Origin: Atopsyche davidsoni
Taxonomy: Eukaryota; Arthropoda; Insecta; Trichoptera; Hydrobiosidae
Assembly: GCA_022113835.1 (NCBI GenBank)
Contig: JAILWY010000015.1
Span: 8,160,501-8,224,500 of the forward strand
DNA: 64,000 bases
Direction: 5' to 3'
Shown: positions 12,478 through 23,833 of the stretch, one piece after another
Position numbering within the stretch: position 1 is the first letter of the stretch
How the letters are laid out: every line of letters begins with the position of its first letter
Position numbers and translations under genes: made by a program
Notes under the pieces: model-generated
What the model saw: the letters and a program-made list of their open reading frames with translations, nothing else
What the model was told of the DNA's origin: nothing
Databases searched by the model: none

Positions 12478-13310
12478 GGGCTCTCTAGTATTTTTACAGC
12501 GTTCATATTACCTAAGCATAATGAGTGTCATGTGAAGTGTACATTCGGCTCTTCAAAAGATTGCGGCTTGAGCTGTCGTGTGAGACTAAAATGGAATCTG
12601 TCAGCCGAGTCATGTATGGAAGTCGACAATTGCAACAATAACATTATTGCATACTTGATAAAAAAAAAACGCTATGTTGGTGACCACCCAGCGTGATGGA
12701 AACGCATAAAATTTTACAAAGTTGATATTTTACGGTTGCAGTAATTAAATCTAAAATAAGAAAGAAAGAAGGCCTTCGCAGAAGTTAACGCACATAATGA
12801 CTTTAATAACCTTTAAAGTAATAAAGGAGCAAAATTTTACTCGAAATGTATGACATTTATGTATCTTAATAACACATTAAAAAGTTCCCGACAATAGCAG
12901 CCGCAGAACCCTCCGGGTAATTATGCAAAGCCTTGAGTTCATCTGAAACTTAATTTTAAATAAAACTAAATCCTGAGTTTAATGCAATACTTGCGTTTTG
13001 AATGGTATTTTAAAAAAATTTGACAACTTATTTAGTATATCATGCAATCCAACTACAAATTATACTGAAACATATATATTATTAAAAACTCAAATTTGTG
13101 TAAAGTATAAATAATGAGACGAAGAATTTTTAATTGAAAAGAAGTCTTTGATTATTTCAAAATAAGTAAAATCAAAAGATTTTAGGGAAAAAATATTTAT
13201 GAATAATGAAAGGTCGAGAAATATAAAAAAACTAGAATTGTGACGAATTTGTTTTTTTTTTTATTTCTGTATAACTGTGTTGTAAATTATTTTCGAATTT
13301 ATGAATGTAT
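12478..13310. other. gene-free stretch
   Basis: 12478-12700 may be decayed hAT sequence upstream of the transposase fragment, but I cannot match it. The rest is AT-rich with nothing recognisable. Confidence 0.4.
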
Positions 13311-13604
13311 CATGAAGTCCACTAAGAATTTTCTTTGTTAACTTCTGTAGTCCAATTGGTAACAGTTCGTGATACTCGTAGAGGTGTGGGTTCAAATTCT
13401 ATCCATGTCATTGTAAAAGAACCCATGATTCTCTAGTTGTTTTATGTGTTAAAAATTGGATAGATAAATAAAGTATATATTTTAATATATATTTTGTCTT
13501 GAATATAAAAGTTGTATATATTCTTCTAGTGGAAGTCCAGAAGCATGATTTAGACGCTGCCTCAATAATTTGTGATTTAAAATAAGTCACGATATATTAC
13601 TCCC
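13311..13604 (+). repeat. local duplication, copy 1 left half (tRNA-like start)
   Basis: The segment is duplicated at 14411-14823. It starts with CATGAAGTCCACTAAG. It contains a tRNA-promoter-like pair: an A-box-like CCAATTGGTAACAG and a B-box-like GGGTTCAAATTC about 35 bases later. This suggests a tRNA-derived SINE start. It is interrupted at TTAA 13605 by the piggyBac-like insertion. Its right half resumes after 14012. Confidence 0.55.
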
Positions 13605-14012
13605 TTAAAGGCGGGGCGGGTACTAGTACCGTTCCGCGGACTACTGCCTGAAGGCGGGGCGCATACTAATACGTTTTTGAAAGTGTTTACTCATTTTATT
13701 TTTTAGGTTTACAGCTCGAAATGTTTGTTTAGGGCTCGTCAACGTTACTTCTACCAATACTGTCCAGTGATTCTGAACAAAGTGACAATGAAGAAGTGGA
13801 ATGGTCAGAGAATGATAATCCTCCAATTTTTAGGACAAAGCGGTGTTGTTGTGTTGCCAAGTAATCCGCAAAGTGCGTATGAAGTGGTTCAACTTTTTAT
13901 AGGAAACGATTTATTTGACTACATGCCAATCAAAGAGTGTATAGACTAGATTTCGCACGCGCAATTTTACGCGATTTTGCACATCCGTTTAGTCAATTTG
14001 GTATCCGCTTAA
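13605..14012 (+). mobile_element. piggyBac-like element remnant between TTAA sites
   Basis: TTAA at 13605-13608 and 14009-14012 border a ~400 bp insert. The insert encodes a decayed piggyBac N-terminal region: an acidic SSDSEQSDNEEVEWSENDN stretch, then after a frameshift FLGQSGVVVLPSN, YEVVQLF-GNDLFDYM. The F-G-SG/V-LF--DL pattern is typical just before the piggyBac transposase core. A second, longer-framed copy lies at 28409-28815. The catalytic core is absent. TTAA is the known piggyBac target. Confidence 0.65.
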
Positions 14013-14410
14013 AGTGTGTTTAGATTGGTTGCACGAATAGACTTGCATTGTTATCACCCCGCATGACGTCACAGGTCCTCGAAGAGTGAGAGAGAGAGCG
14101 CATCGTGTGCAGCGTGCATCTCGCTCGCCCACTGCAATCTACGTTGTATTGATAAACTATCAGCTGATATTGTACGCGGTCTGCTGGGACTTGCGGTTGG
14201 CCACCCCTGATGTCGCTTGGTTTTACGGGATTGTATTTGAAAGCATTCTCGTTATTTTCAGGGGTTTAGAGGGTTGGTTCGACGACGGTTTAACAACAAA
14301 ACAAAAAAAAAAGTAAAATATATGGTTACTGCTTTAAAAAATAATATAATACATATTTATTCGTTGTTAATGATTTGAAATAACTTTTTATAATTTCTTC
14401 ATCATTTAAT
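14013..14410 (+). other. stretch between duplicated segments
   Basis: 14018-14070 belongs to the right half of local duplication copy 1 and recurs at 14829-14885, including an ATGACGTCAC motif. 14086-14316 is an open frame of 76 codons with no recognisable product. Confidence 0.4.
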
Positions 14411-14885
14411 CATGAAGTCCACTAAGAATTTTCTTTGTTATTTTCAGTAGCCCAATTGGTAATAGGTCGTGATACTCGTTGAGTTATGTGAGTTCAAATT
14501 CTATCCTTGTCAATGTAAAAGAATCCATGATTCTCTACTTTTTTTGATAAAAGTAGCTATGTATTTTGTCTTCACTTTGAGATTATTATATTTTTTGCAT
14601 GACTAGTTTCGACCAAATAGACTAGGTCATCATCATCATCATGTTAAGTTATGCATCTGAACTTATCATTATAATAATGGATCTTCACCAATCAAATGCC
14701 TTGTCCCTCAACAAGACAAAAATATAAAAGTTGTATATATTCTTCTATTGGAAGCCCAAAAGCATGATTTAGACGCTGCTTCAATAATTTATGATTTAAA
14801 ATAAGTTACGATATATTACTCCCTTAATATTAGATTGGTTGTATGAATAGACTTGCATTGTTATCACCCCATATGACGTCACAAA
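14411..14885 (+). repeat. local duplication, copy 2 (piggyBac-free)
   Basis: This copy matches 13311-13604 and 14018-14070. It has a single TTAA at 14824-14827 where copy 1 carries the piggyBac-like insertion, so it represents an empty site. It is itself interrupted by a PLE-B fragment at 14545-14716. Confidence 0.65.
14545..14716. mobile_element. PLE-B fragment, fold-back
   Basis: The left part is minus (GCATGACTAGTTTCGACC at 14598 onward). The right part is plus, holding only the end with the ATG and CAACAAGA. The hammerhead-like core has expanded into ATC triplets and is broken. Confidence 0.6.
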
Positions 14886-14898
14886 ACTGTTTTGTTCT

Positions 14899-14941
14899 GT
14901 ATCTGATGATGACCAAGTCTTTTGGTTGAAACTAGTCATGC
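14899..14941 (+). ncRNA. hammerhead-ribozyme-like motif, best-preserved PLE-B copy
   Basis: Stem I is GTAT/ATGC. The core CTGATGA at 14903-14909 is perfect. Stem II is GACCAA/TTGGTT with a five-base loop. GAAA at 14928-14931 and the AC-TA-GT mini stem III lead to GTC with the cleavage base at 14937. All invariant bases are present. The only departure is one extra T (14910) between the core and stem II. Such type I hammerheads with a tiny stem III are known from Penelope-like elements and retrozymes. Confidence 0.6.
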
Positions 14942-15047
14942 ATAGATGTTAAAATAAGCTCAACGTGAAGAAATTATAAAAAGTTATTTCGAATCATTAA
15001 TAAAAAATGGATCTTCACCAAAAAAATGCCTTGTCCCTCAACAAGAT
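14899..15047 (+). mobile_element. PLE-B fragment, single orientation
   Basis: This is the plain 3' fragment without an inverted partner: hammerhead-like motif, a leader with ACGTGAAG, then ATGGATCTTCACCAA and the CAACAAGAT end. Its leader has diverged from the other copies. Confidence 0.6.
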
Positions 15048-16551
15048 TATATTTATTCGTGTATCGTTTTGTAATGATTTTGCGTATATTAAATATAATA
15101 ACACACGATTATGGGTTTATTCACTAATATGAATAAAATGTAATTATTATTTTGCAGCAATCATTTTAACTGATTTTTATTTACAGTTCTTTGGTCTTAA
15201 GCATCGCCGTTTAATCTGTATAAAATGAGGCGTTGTTCAACAATTTTGTTCAATCAGTCGAATTTATTTGCTAAAAAAGTCTTAGGAAACGAGTCATAAT
15301 ATTTTTAACGTAATAAAAATCAGTCACGTATGAAATAATTTATTAATATTTGATATTTTATTGATAACTCGATTCTTAAAAAAATAAAAAAAGTCACCTA
15401 TAGTATTCCTGGAGCACGAAACAGATTTACGTTATGTGAGCAGATGTAACAGCTGTTAAAAAAAAACAGAAGATTTCAATAAAATGTAAATTAAAAAAAA
15501 GGTATTATACTACGGCAAAAATCTAAATAAATCATTTTGTCTGAAAATTTTACTACGGTATTTTTAATATATTGGGTATGAGAAGTTAAGTAGTTTTTTT
15601 AAGAAGAGTGCTTTTTCCCTGATTTCAAAGCCTGTCTTCAATTTATGGTATAGCACGTGAAGCATTTGCAATTTTTTTTTACGTTAAAAACACAGACGAA
15701 GAGAATTCTGATGAACATTTTGTCTTGCTTTAGTTTTCAAATTTCAATTTTCACGTATTAAAGCGTAATTAAATCTTAACGTTAAAATTTGTTTTAAAGT
15801 ATATTATTAACTGCTGTTAATGCGTAAGTTAATGCTTAAAATTTACCTGAAATGTTTGTTGTATACGTGGATATATTAGTTTTCAGGAATTGTGATTTAA
15901 ACTCATGTAAATGGAGTTGGGCTATAAAATCGAGCGCACCACTCCGTGCATTCGACACACGTTTCATGATGACGTCACTCTACACACACACACGGATATT
16001 TATCCTGCTAGTGTGTTGGTGACTCCATTTGCACAGGGCATCCATTAAAAAAAATTAAATTTAGGTTATTTTTGGTAAAAAGCTTAAATTTATTACTTTA
16101 AAAAAGCTAGGCGCGTCAAAACTGAATTGGCTTTTCAAGTAATTTAAGTTTTTAGCATGCAAATATAGCGTTTTTAAAGATTAAATTTATTGCATGCCAG
16201 TTTTTCAAATGAACTTTAAAAAGGCTTGGCTACCACGAACATCGGTTGTGCATTATCCACTTAAACCTGCAGAAGTAAAATTTAATAAAAAATTCCACAA
16301 ATTTAGCTGTGAAAAATAAAAAAATGCACGTAAAAATGTAGCCACAAATTAACTTTATTAGTTTTCAAAAAATAAATATGATTTAATAAATTGATTTCAT
16401 TACTGTCTGCAAATGATTTCTTATCGTTTTATTTATTTAAAGCATACATGATGATTTGAGTGAAAAATGTTAATAAATTAAGGTTTAAATGTTTTAAAAA
16501 CAATCAAAGAGAAGTAGATTAGTATTGGCTGGACATCTACGTATACGGTTA
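15048..16551. other. gene-free AT-rich stretch
   Basis: No gene or known element is recognised. A short CA run and an ATGACGTCAC motif lie at 15968-15995. Confidence 0.5.
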
Positions 16552-16618
16552 TTGAAACCGGTCACTAATAAAAATAAAAATGTGGAAAACCACTCAAGTA
16601 TTTTATTCAAAAATATGA
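16552..16618 (+). mobile_element. PLE-C fragment, partial
   Basis: It starts at the GAAACCGGTCAC element and runs through the leader TGTGGAAAACCACTCAAGTA to AAAAATAT. It lacks stem II of the hammerhead-like motif and the ORF start. Confidence 0.5.
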
Positions 16619-18374
16619 GAATAAATATGATAAAATTTATTTAAAAGTGAATTTTCACAATAATTTCCACGAGTCTGTTAAAAGTAGACGCCTTGCTTCA
16701 AAGCAATATTTACTTATTATTTAAATGATATATAAAATAAACACGACAAATTTGAATATTTATAAATATATATGAATACAAAGAAAGAAATTTGAGATTT
16801 TAAGCCGAAGCAATATAAGTAAATTCAAACTGTTTCAAAAATAAAAATTAAAGCAAATAGAATAAAACTTCTTTCACGTTTCAGAATAAAAAGTACGCTT
16901 CAGCTTCAGGAAAGGAAAATAATAAACACATTTGAGGAAATGCCTCGAATGGGGCGGATTCACGGCAGCCTGAAACGGCTCCATTTCAGGGGTTCAAGTG
17001 TCTCTCGCTAGACAAAATAAGGCTTGAAACAATGCCACGAGAACTGCCCTGGGGTTGTTTTAAACAGACGATGGAATCAGAATCCTAATGACGTTGCAAC
17101 GGCGCATTTATATATAAAGCTGCAATAAATACGCTCTAAATTAAATGTAATTTATACCAGCGGGGAAATTTATTTACCTGCAAAAACTTGTACTGTTAAA
17201 AATTATGATTTTTTTTGCCTTTGTTTGGTCACGTCATTAAAGGAATTTAAAACAGGCTGTTGATGAATTGACACAGTAAAAGCACCAAAGAACAACCGAA
17301 CCCAAAAAGGTTATCTAATTAATAACCAATAAGTTTATATTTGTGACGTTTAAATGTAAAAATCATTATTAATTTTAATTAAATTATTGAATAGTTTTAA
17401 TGAAAATATAAACTTGGCGACCATTTCACTGAGCATATACTCGTGCACAGCCAGTGCTCATGGTTTTCTATGGGGAAAATAGTATAGTGGGTCCTTCTAC
17501 ACCGCAGTTTTATATTGGAAGTCTGCGTATTGCTGCTGCCCAATAGCATTATTATATAATATTTTTAGATCTGATACTCCTTCAGCAGCAGGCTGCTCCG
17601 TTACCTATCTTTTACACACTCTCAGGGCACAGAATTTCAGCCATGCACAAGCAAACAATTTATTGCATTTATCGATTATTCATGATCGATATTTCTGGGT
17701 TGCATTGTGTCATTTTGATTACTTTTAATTAATCGATTATTTGAATGATCATAACCGACTTCTTCTTTGTAATTTGTTCGAGCTATCGTGTACCGATATA
17801 TTTTAATTACATGGTTATACGATTGACTATGCGCTATCACTACTTCAGCGTTCAATAGCATTATTATATAATCATTTTATAACTAAGGTCTCGCGTATAG
17901 ATCTGATACTCTGGCTGCAGAAACAATAGCAAATTAAATATTAGAAGGCTTCTTCTCGGAGGAGGTTGGTGACCATTTCGTTAAACATACATTTATCCTG
18001 ATTCCGTAAATTTCGCATCCACGCTAGCTTTCCTTTTACAGCATAACCAATGTTGTCGTTCAGAGTTAAATCAATATAACTATCAAACACTGAAGGGTCA
18101 GCAGACAGGACGAGCAATCGCCGGCTCATGAATCCATCGACGAGAAGCTCGCCTCTGCAGGCTGGTGATGGATCACCTGCGCCGGGCGGTGACGTCACAA
18201 TGAAACTGTCGCCCGTTACTTGTCATGTGATTGGATTTTATTTTGATCCGGATAGTACAGTGTTTCTAGCTTGACACGCTAATAAAATGCACGTGATGAA
18301 GCGTTTTAAAACTTAACCGTAACGCGTTTTGTTAGTACATATTTAATTTATTCATCAACTAGTGCAGATTGTTA
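16619..18374. other. gene-free stretch with repeat R copies and a GC-richer block
   Basis: 16915-17120 is a GC-richer block without a recognisable reading frame. Repeat R copies occupy 17414-17640 and 17941-17985. An 85-codon minus frame at 17941-18198 ends inside repeat R and is probably chance. Confidence 0.45.
17414..17640 (+). repeat. interspersed repeat R, long copy
   Basis: It begins TTGGCGACCATTTCACTGAG. It continues through a GGGTCCTTCTACACCGCAG block and a section with TCTGCGTATTGCTGCTGCCC that recurs at 57700-57905. The class is unknown. Confidence 0.55.
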
Positions 18375-19080
18375 AAAATTCTCAATGAACGGATGTGATT
18401 CGTTAGTACAAGGGTCAGTACACCGGCCATGTAAGCCTGGGGATGTGGGTTCAAATCCCACACAAGTCACGTTGATATTTTTCTGAGAATTTTTTTAATC
18501 ATCTTCTATGTGTGAACTAATGTGCCTAATCATATTAGTAATAATATAATAAACCCGTAATGGGTAATAAATACGCATCAGATTGACGTTCAATCCAAAA
18601 AATAGACATACGATAAATATATGCTCAATGAAATTATCACCAACCTCTCCGAGAAGAAGCCTTCTATTAATTTAAGTGCTGGATCTGGGAATAGCCACAT
18701 AGCCAGTCATAAGAACTATTGTAAATTTACTGAAAGATAAATAAAGAATCTGGAATTTTTTTTTTGTTCAGCACGTAATGTCGATACACATTGTTTAGTA
18801 AAAAGGAAATTATCTAATTATTTTATACCACACGTGAAATGCAGTATATCGACTTGTAATTTATCAGGACTTGAAATGAATGGGTCCATAATCTACAGCT
18901 ATATTTGTATTTAAAATATAAAAAAAATAATAAAACAAGTCACTATTGACTTATTAACGTTTGTTGTCGATTGTACTGCAGCGTGGGTAAACAGCTTAAA
19001 ATGCCAATAGAAATACTAGGATTTCTGGTTAATACTCAAGCTGGTTAATAATTCAAGAAATTACCAAGCAAACCATCATA
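18375..19080 (+). repeat. ~700 bp repeat headed by a tRNA-like module, copy 1
   Basis: The copy matches 55770-56400 over most of its length: the tRNA-like head, a block with GGATCTGGGAATAGCCACAT, a block with CACACGTGAAATGCA, and a block with GATTGTACTGCAGCGTGGGT. This copy has an extra ~130 bp, holding GTAATGGGTAATAAATACGC and a minus-strand piece of repeat R (18640-18667). In the other copy the GTAATGGG part lies downstream, at 56415-56505. No coding capacity. Confidence 0.65.
18395..18470 (+). ncRNA. tRNA-like (SINE-type) module
   Basis: The acceptor arm is GTGATT with AGTCAC (one mismatch). The T arm GTGGG-TTCAAAT-CCCAC is perfect, and GGTTCAAATCC is a full B box. An anticodon-arm-like CCGGC...GCCTG encloses CATGTAA, where the base before the would-be anticodon TGT is A instead of the universal U33. 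It therefore looks like a decayed tRNA-derived module, possibly from tRNA-Thr, and not a working tRNA gene. Confidence 0.6.
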
Positions 19081-19299
19081 ATATCACCAAAACGCAAAAA
19101 TTAGATTAACCTTCATTACGTTTTTGTGATATTATTAAAAATTGGTTCTATTGGCTTATTTGGTTTTGAACCCTATTAAAAGTGTGAAAATCAGTTTTGT
19201 TTTTCTAATTGATTAAAAATCCTATTTAATGATTAAAGATAGTGCATTTTAGTCTTACTTAAAGTTTAAAAAACGGTCTTGTTAGTGCATATGATTATT

Positions 19300-19352
19300 C
19301 TTCTTCTTCGTGTGCCTCTCCTCACAAGAGGTTGGCGACCATCTAACTGAGC
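19300..19352 (+). repeat. interspersed repeat R, short copy
   Basis: It has the CTTCTTCGTGTGCCTCTCCTC and GAGGTTGGCGACCATCTAAC blocks and ends in GAGCATATAA. It abuts the PLE-C fragment at 19364. Confidence 0.55.
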
Positions 19353-19363
19353 ATATAATTATG

Positions 19364-19549
19364 ATATTTTTGAGTAAAATACTGTTGGCATTATCAAAAA
19401 CAGAGTTTACAAAAAATGATAATGACAACGTGAAAGGTTGGCGAAACCGGTCACAAATAAAACCGAACATGTGGAAAATCACTCAAGTATTTTACTCAAA
19501 AATATTAAAATGGAATTCCACCAAGTACTCTCTGTCAAAAATATTGAAT
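19364..19549 (+). mobile_element. PLE-C fragment with most of its 3' end
   Basis: A short inverted start (ATATTTTTGAGTAAAATACT) is followed by the hairpin, GAAACCGGTC, the leader and the ORF start ATGGAATTCCACCAAGTA. It ends about 40 bases into the ORF. The hammerhead-like core is degenerate (ATGATAATGAC). Confidence 0.6.
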
Positions 19550-21363
19550 TTCATATACTTACGGTGAATCAGTGTTCACCTTGAGTCCTTCTACACCGCA
19601 GTTTTATAATTATCATTTACGTCCTATTTAATATTTAAAAATCCTCCCTATGGGTGCATTTGGTTAAAAATCCTATTTATAGTTTGAATATCGGTCCTGA
19701 TGGTGCACTTGGTTGAAAATCTTATTTGAAGCTAAATATTCTGGCCGGTCCGATCCCCGAGCATCGTTTAGCTAAACTCGTGAATGCCGAGCAATGCGGG
19801 AGATATAAATTTTTCAGAATAATTTTCAGAATTTCACCGTTAAAGAAGACCGGCGGGATTTCGGGTCATAAACTTTTCATATACCGAGACAAAATGGTTA
19901 TATTTTTTTTACTAAATAGCAGAGTAAAATGAAAAAAAATATGACAAAGTACCTGTATAAGTATATGAACTTCATTGTATCATTTTTAACTTGAAACCAT
20001 GAATATATTAAGCTTAAAAAATATATATGGTTAAGAGACAGTGATATATGTTTTTGTACGCGTTTTTGCGTTTTAAGGATTTTGTTTGTGTAAGTGAAGT
20101 ATTATAACTTTAACCAGTTGATTGTAGATATATTTTAAAAGCTGTACACAGCTGGAAATGTTCTTACAGAGTTGACTCTACGTTCATAATAATATGATTT
20201 TTTAAATTTAATATGAATAAATTGCTTTCATAAAAACGAGGAAACTCAATAAACGAAGTCTATAGAAAATACAAGTTAAAGCTAACATTGTTTCTTACAA
20301 CAAACTTACAAATTAAAGCTTTCTTTAACGACAGGTCTGCTCGCACCCTGTTTAAAAGGAAACATCCCTAATAGAGAACTGGGCGGGAACTTGTCTATAA
20401 TAAAAATAATACTTTAAGGGCTTAGCGGTTAGTGAGGGCGGTTATGATTCCTTAATGCTCTCGAGGGATGTAGGTCGAGGGTGGATTCTAACCAAATAGA
20501 AAATAGAAATAGAAAGAGGTTATAAACAAAATTGTATTAACAGACATTACTCGTATAAATTTCCTAGATAATAACGAAAACACAAAAAAATGCTCTTACT
20601 TGTTATATACAATTTTCACGACTAATCTAATAAGTTTATATGTCAAATATAAATTATACAAAACATGGCTTCAAATCTAAGAAAAACTCTACGATATGCA
20701 CCGTTTAATAATATATTATATGGAGGATATTACATTTTGTGCAGGGCGGTCCTATCAGGGGTGCGTCGCAGAGTTTGGGAAGCTGTGGTGTCTAGTGTGG
20801 CCCGCGTAAAGTGCAGATTTAAAGTTATCTCTAAACAAGTCCACCACCGGTGCACCTTGCACCCTTCTGCAATCTTGTTGAGACTGTGCGAATGGTTTTT
20901 GTTGTTCGAGAACAAACTCGAGGCTTATGCACTTCCCTCAAGTCAATCACACTCAATGAATGGCGAAACACACGCGAATAATTTTAAAATAATTATTGTA
21001 TGTACGAAAAAAATTCGCCATATGAGATTCGAACAATATAATTTTTAGATTTTCAATTTGAGAAAAAAAATTTGCTATATTTAGACTACTTTATTTGCAG
21101 TAAAAATTCATACAAAATCATTTACAATGGCTAAGTTTATTGTTATAACAATATTTACTCTTTAAGATATAAAAAAAACTTATTATTCTTACAAAGCGGA
21201 TTGAACATATCTTTAAAAGAACTACAGTCTTGGTTATTTAGGTGTCAAGGCATGTCTGTTGATTTGAGATCTTTAACTAATTGTATAACCCTCATATAAT
21301 TTTGTCAAATTTAATCCTGTTAGTTGTTTTTAGGCATATGTTTTTTCTATATTTTGCTAGTTG
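19550..21363. other. gene-free stretch
   Basis: 19565-19610 carries part of repeat R (TCCTTCTACACCGCAGTTTTA). 19735-19880 and 20745-20950 are GC-richer blocks. The latter has a 127-codon plus frame (20665-21048) with no recognised domain, so I do not call it a gene. 20430-20505 resembles a decayed tRNA-derived start, but weakly. Confidence 0.4.
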
Positions 21364-21494
21364 AGTCATGCATCTGATGATGACCCGGTCAAATAATTCT
21401 AATAAACTCAAAGTGAAGACAAAAATACAAAGTTACTTTTTATCACTACAATAATGGATCTTCACCAACCAAATGCCTTGTCCCTCAACAAGAT
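21364..21494 (+). mobile_element. PLE-B fragment, single orientation
   Basis: ATGCATCTGATGATGACC opens the hammerhead-like part, but stem II's loop, GAAA and the cleavage site are deleted. The leader and the ORF start with CAACAAGAT are well kept. Confidence 0.6.
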
Positions 21495-23833
21495 TTGAGA
21501 TCATTTCAGCTCCAGAACTGTAAATGCGATTGAACACCCAAGAAACCAACGGCAGCACAAACTTATAAATCCATCCGATATTGCTCATACACAAATCATA
21601 TTTAATCCAGTTTGATGGGTTTGCATAAAGAGATACCAACTCGCATAATATTAAAGGTTTAATCAATTTATTGGGTGCTCTATCAAATATTTATTAACTT
21701 CTGGATTTATTCACGGCTTAATTAACCGAAAGCACACATGGAATTCAGATTTAACAGCCCGCAAGTCCGGTGACTTGGATATTCCCGATGAAATGTTTGA
21801 CTTGCGGCCAAAGCTCGCCCCCGATTCTCGGGAATACATCCGAGGGCTTATTAGCTTCAGCATTATCTCAAGCTTTCCAGCTCGTAATGATATACGATTA
21901 AACCCAACTCAATGGTTGTGTATTAACACCTTTATATTTTGCTTCAACGGTATAAGAAATTTAATTAATCACTATTCATATTTACTCAAAATACCATGTA
22001 TTTTATAATTTTTTTTTATGTGTTTATATGTGATATTTTTTACTGTAAAATCGTAAGAAAATCGAATTGAATTGTTACCAATAAATAATGATAAGAGTGT
22101 TCGTGTGCGTTTGATTTCAGTTCAGTTAATATTTTATGAATATTTCTTCCTACTTTAAACTCCAACATTTTATACCAAAAATAAATTGGATGATTTGGAC
22201 AGTTATTAAATTAATTATTCGTTGGCAATTTCATTAATTTTGGATATCAACACTTTATGAAGTTAAATTGTACTAAACCTATTTAATATGTTTTGGCCAC
22301 GAATATGATGTTTTTATCTTAAAGTAATTATTAGTACTCCGTTTTTTGCATGTTTTACAAAGTAACAAAACATGTCAGTTTAAAAATTTATTTAATATTT
22401 TTTACGTAACTAAATTTATAGTAAACTATTAATAATAAATACACTGAGAATGCTCGCTTTTAACAAAGTCGTTTCTGTCATAATTAACAAGAATAATTTG
22501 AGATTTAATCAATGGAGTATTAAAATAAGGCTGTACTTAGCACAAAAGGCTAACGACCCGCTGAAGTGCCGGCTGGGAGGCCGACCACTAAAAATGAAGT
22601 GATTTCAGGCACGATGGTGTGCCGCGGTCCCATAACAATCCCACCTTTACTTCCTTCAGAAATGTCCGCCTTTATATTGTGACTTGGGGATTTTTTTTTA
22701 TTGAATAGAGATTTTATACTGTTGATTTATGCTAACTATATTTAACGGAGCCAAGAAATTAATTATAATTGCATTTGCAATTATATTTCATTACTCTCGT
22801 AAAGAAAGGTTGTCGTTCCATTTTAGAGTTTCACAATGAAATAATATAAAATTTACATGTATCTATAAAGTATTGTTTTATGATAAAATTGTTTTGAAGT
22901 TAATAAAAGATGAACGTAATGAAAGATATAAGATTGCTACGCACATGCTTAGGTTTTGGTTTGCTTTAAGTTTCCCTCAAAGTAGAAAAATCAAACTAGA
23001 AATATATTTTTACTACATGTGAATATAAAAATAAGTCATGGATAGTAAAACTAGGATTTTTAATAAATAAAACAATATTGTTTCTGTTTATTGAAAAGTA
23101 TTTATAGTAATTAGGATTTCTTTTTTAAAATAGCAGTTTCATTTTTAACATGTCGTTAAATATTTTATAGGACTTTAATTATCCCAAAAACTTGCAGGCA
23201 TCAATAGAGTTGAGATAGAAGGTTTTTAACATACGATTTGAAATAAAAATATAAAAATAAATGGCTTATTCAAATATCAAACACGCCTATTATTTTTTAA
23301 AATTTTAATTACAGAAAAGAAATTTAGAGTATATCACTAATATAATGATAACCGATTCATGGTTTTTCGACTAAAGCTACATCAAATTTTCCATAGGATC
23401 TTTCCAAGGTCAAGTGCAAAATGTTCATTAATTAAAATATCGTTAATTCTCGGCCTTGAAACCGCACGACCTGTCTAACACATACAACCCTCATTCGCAC
23501 AATTCAGAATCATATAAGAGGGGTTTACTCCGCCACGGGGTGTGACATAGGCCTCTAAACACCCTTAGTACGCGGCTCTGTAATCCCTCCAGCCCCCGCT
23601 CATTTAAGGGATGAACCGAAAGCCCGATGTAAATGCCCGGCTATACCAACTACGCAAACGCTGTACCCCCATGCCGAGTCACAAAGCCTTTTTGATATTT
23701 CACTGGACAATGTTGGATATGATATTTCAAAATATCTGCAAATTTAATGCTTAAAAATATGTAATAAATAAAATCAATCGGTGAGACAAAAACATGGAAA
23801 ATAAACTGATTTAATGTGAAATTTGATTTATAT
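21495..23833. other. gene-free stretch with GC-richer blocks
   Basis: Blocks at 21730-21870, 22550-22660 and 23490-23670 are GC-richer than the AT-rich background, and none has a long reading frame. They could be conserved non-coding DNA, but this is only a guess from composition. Confidence 0.4.

Noticed and set aside
20665..21048. A 127-codon plus frame as a gene
   Set aside because: No domain is recognisable. The composition changes within the frame from GC-richer to AT-rich, suggesting chance read-through.
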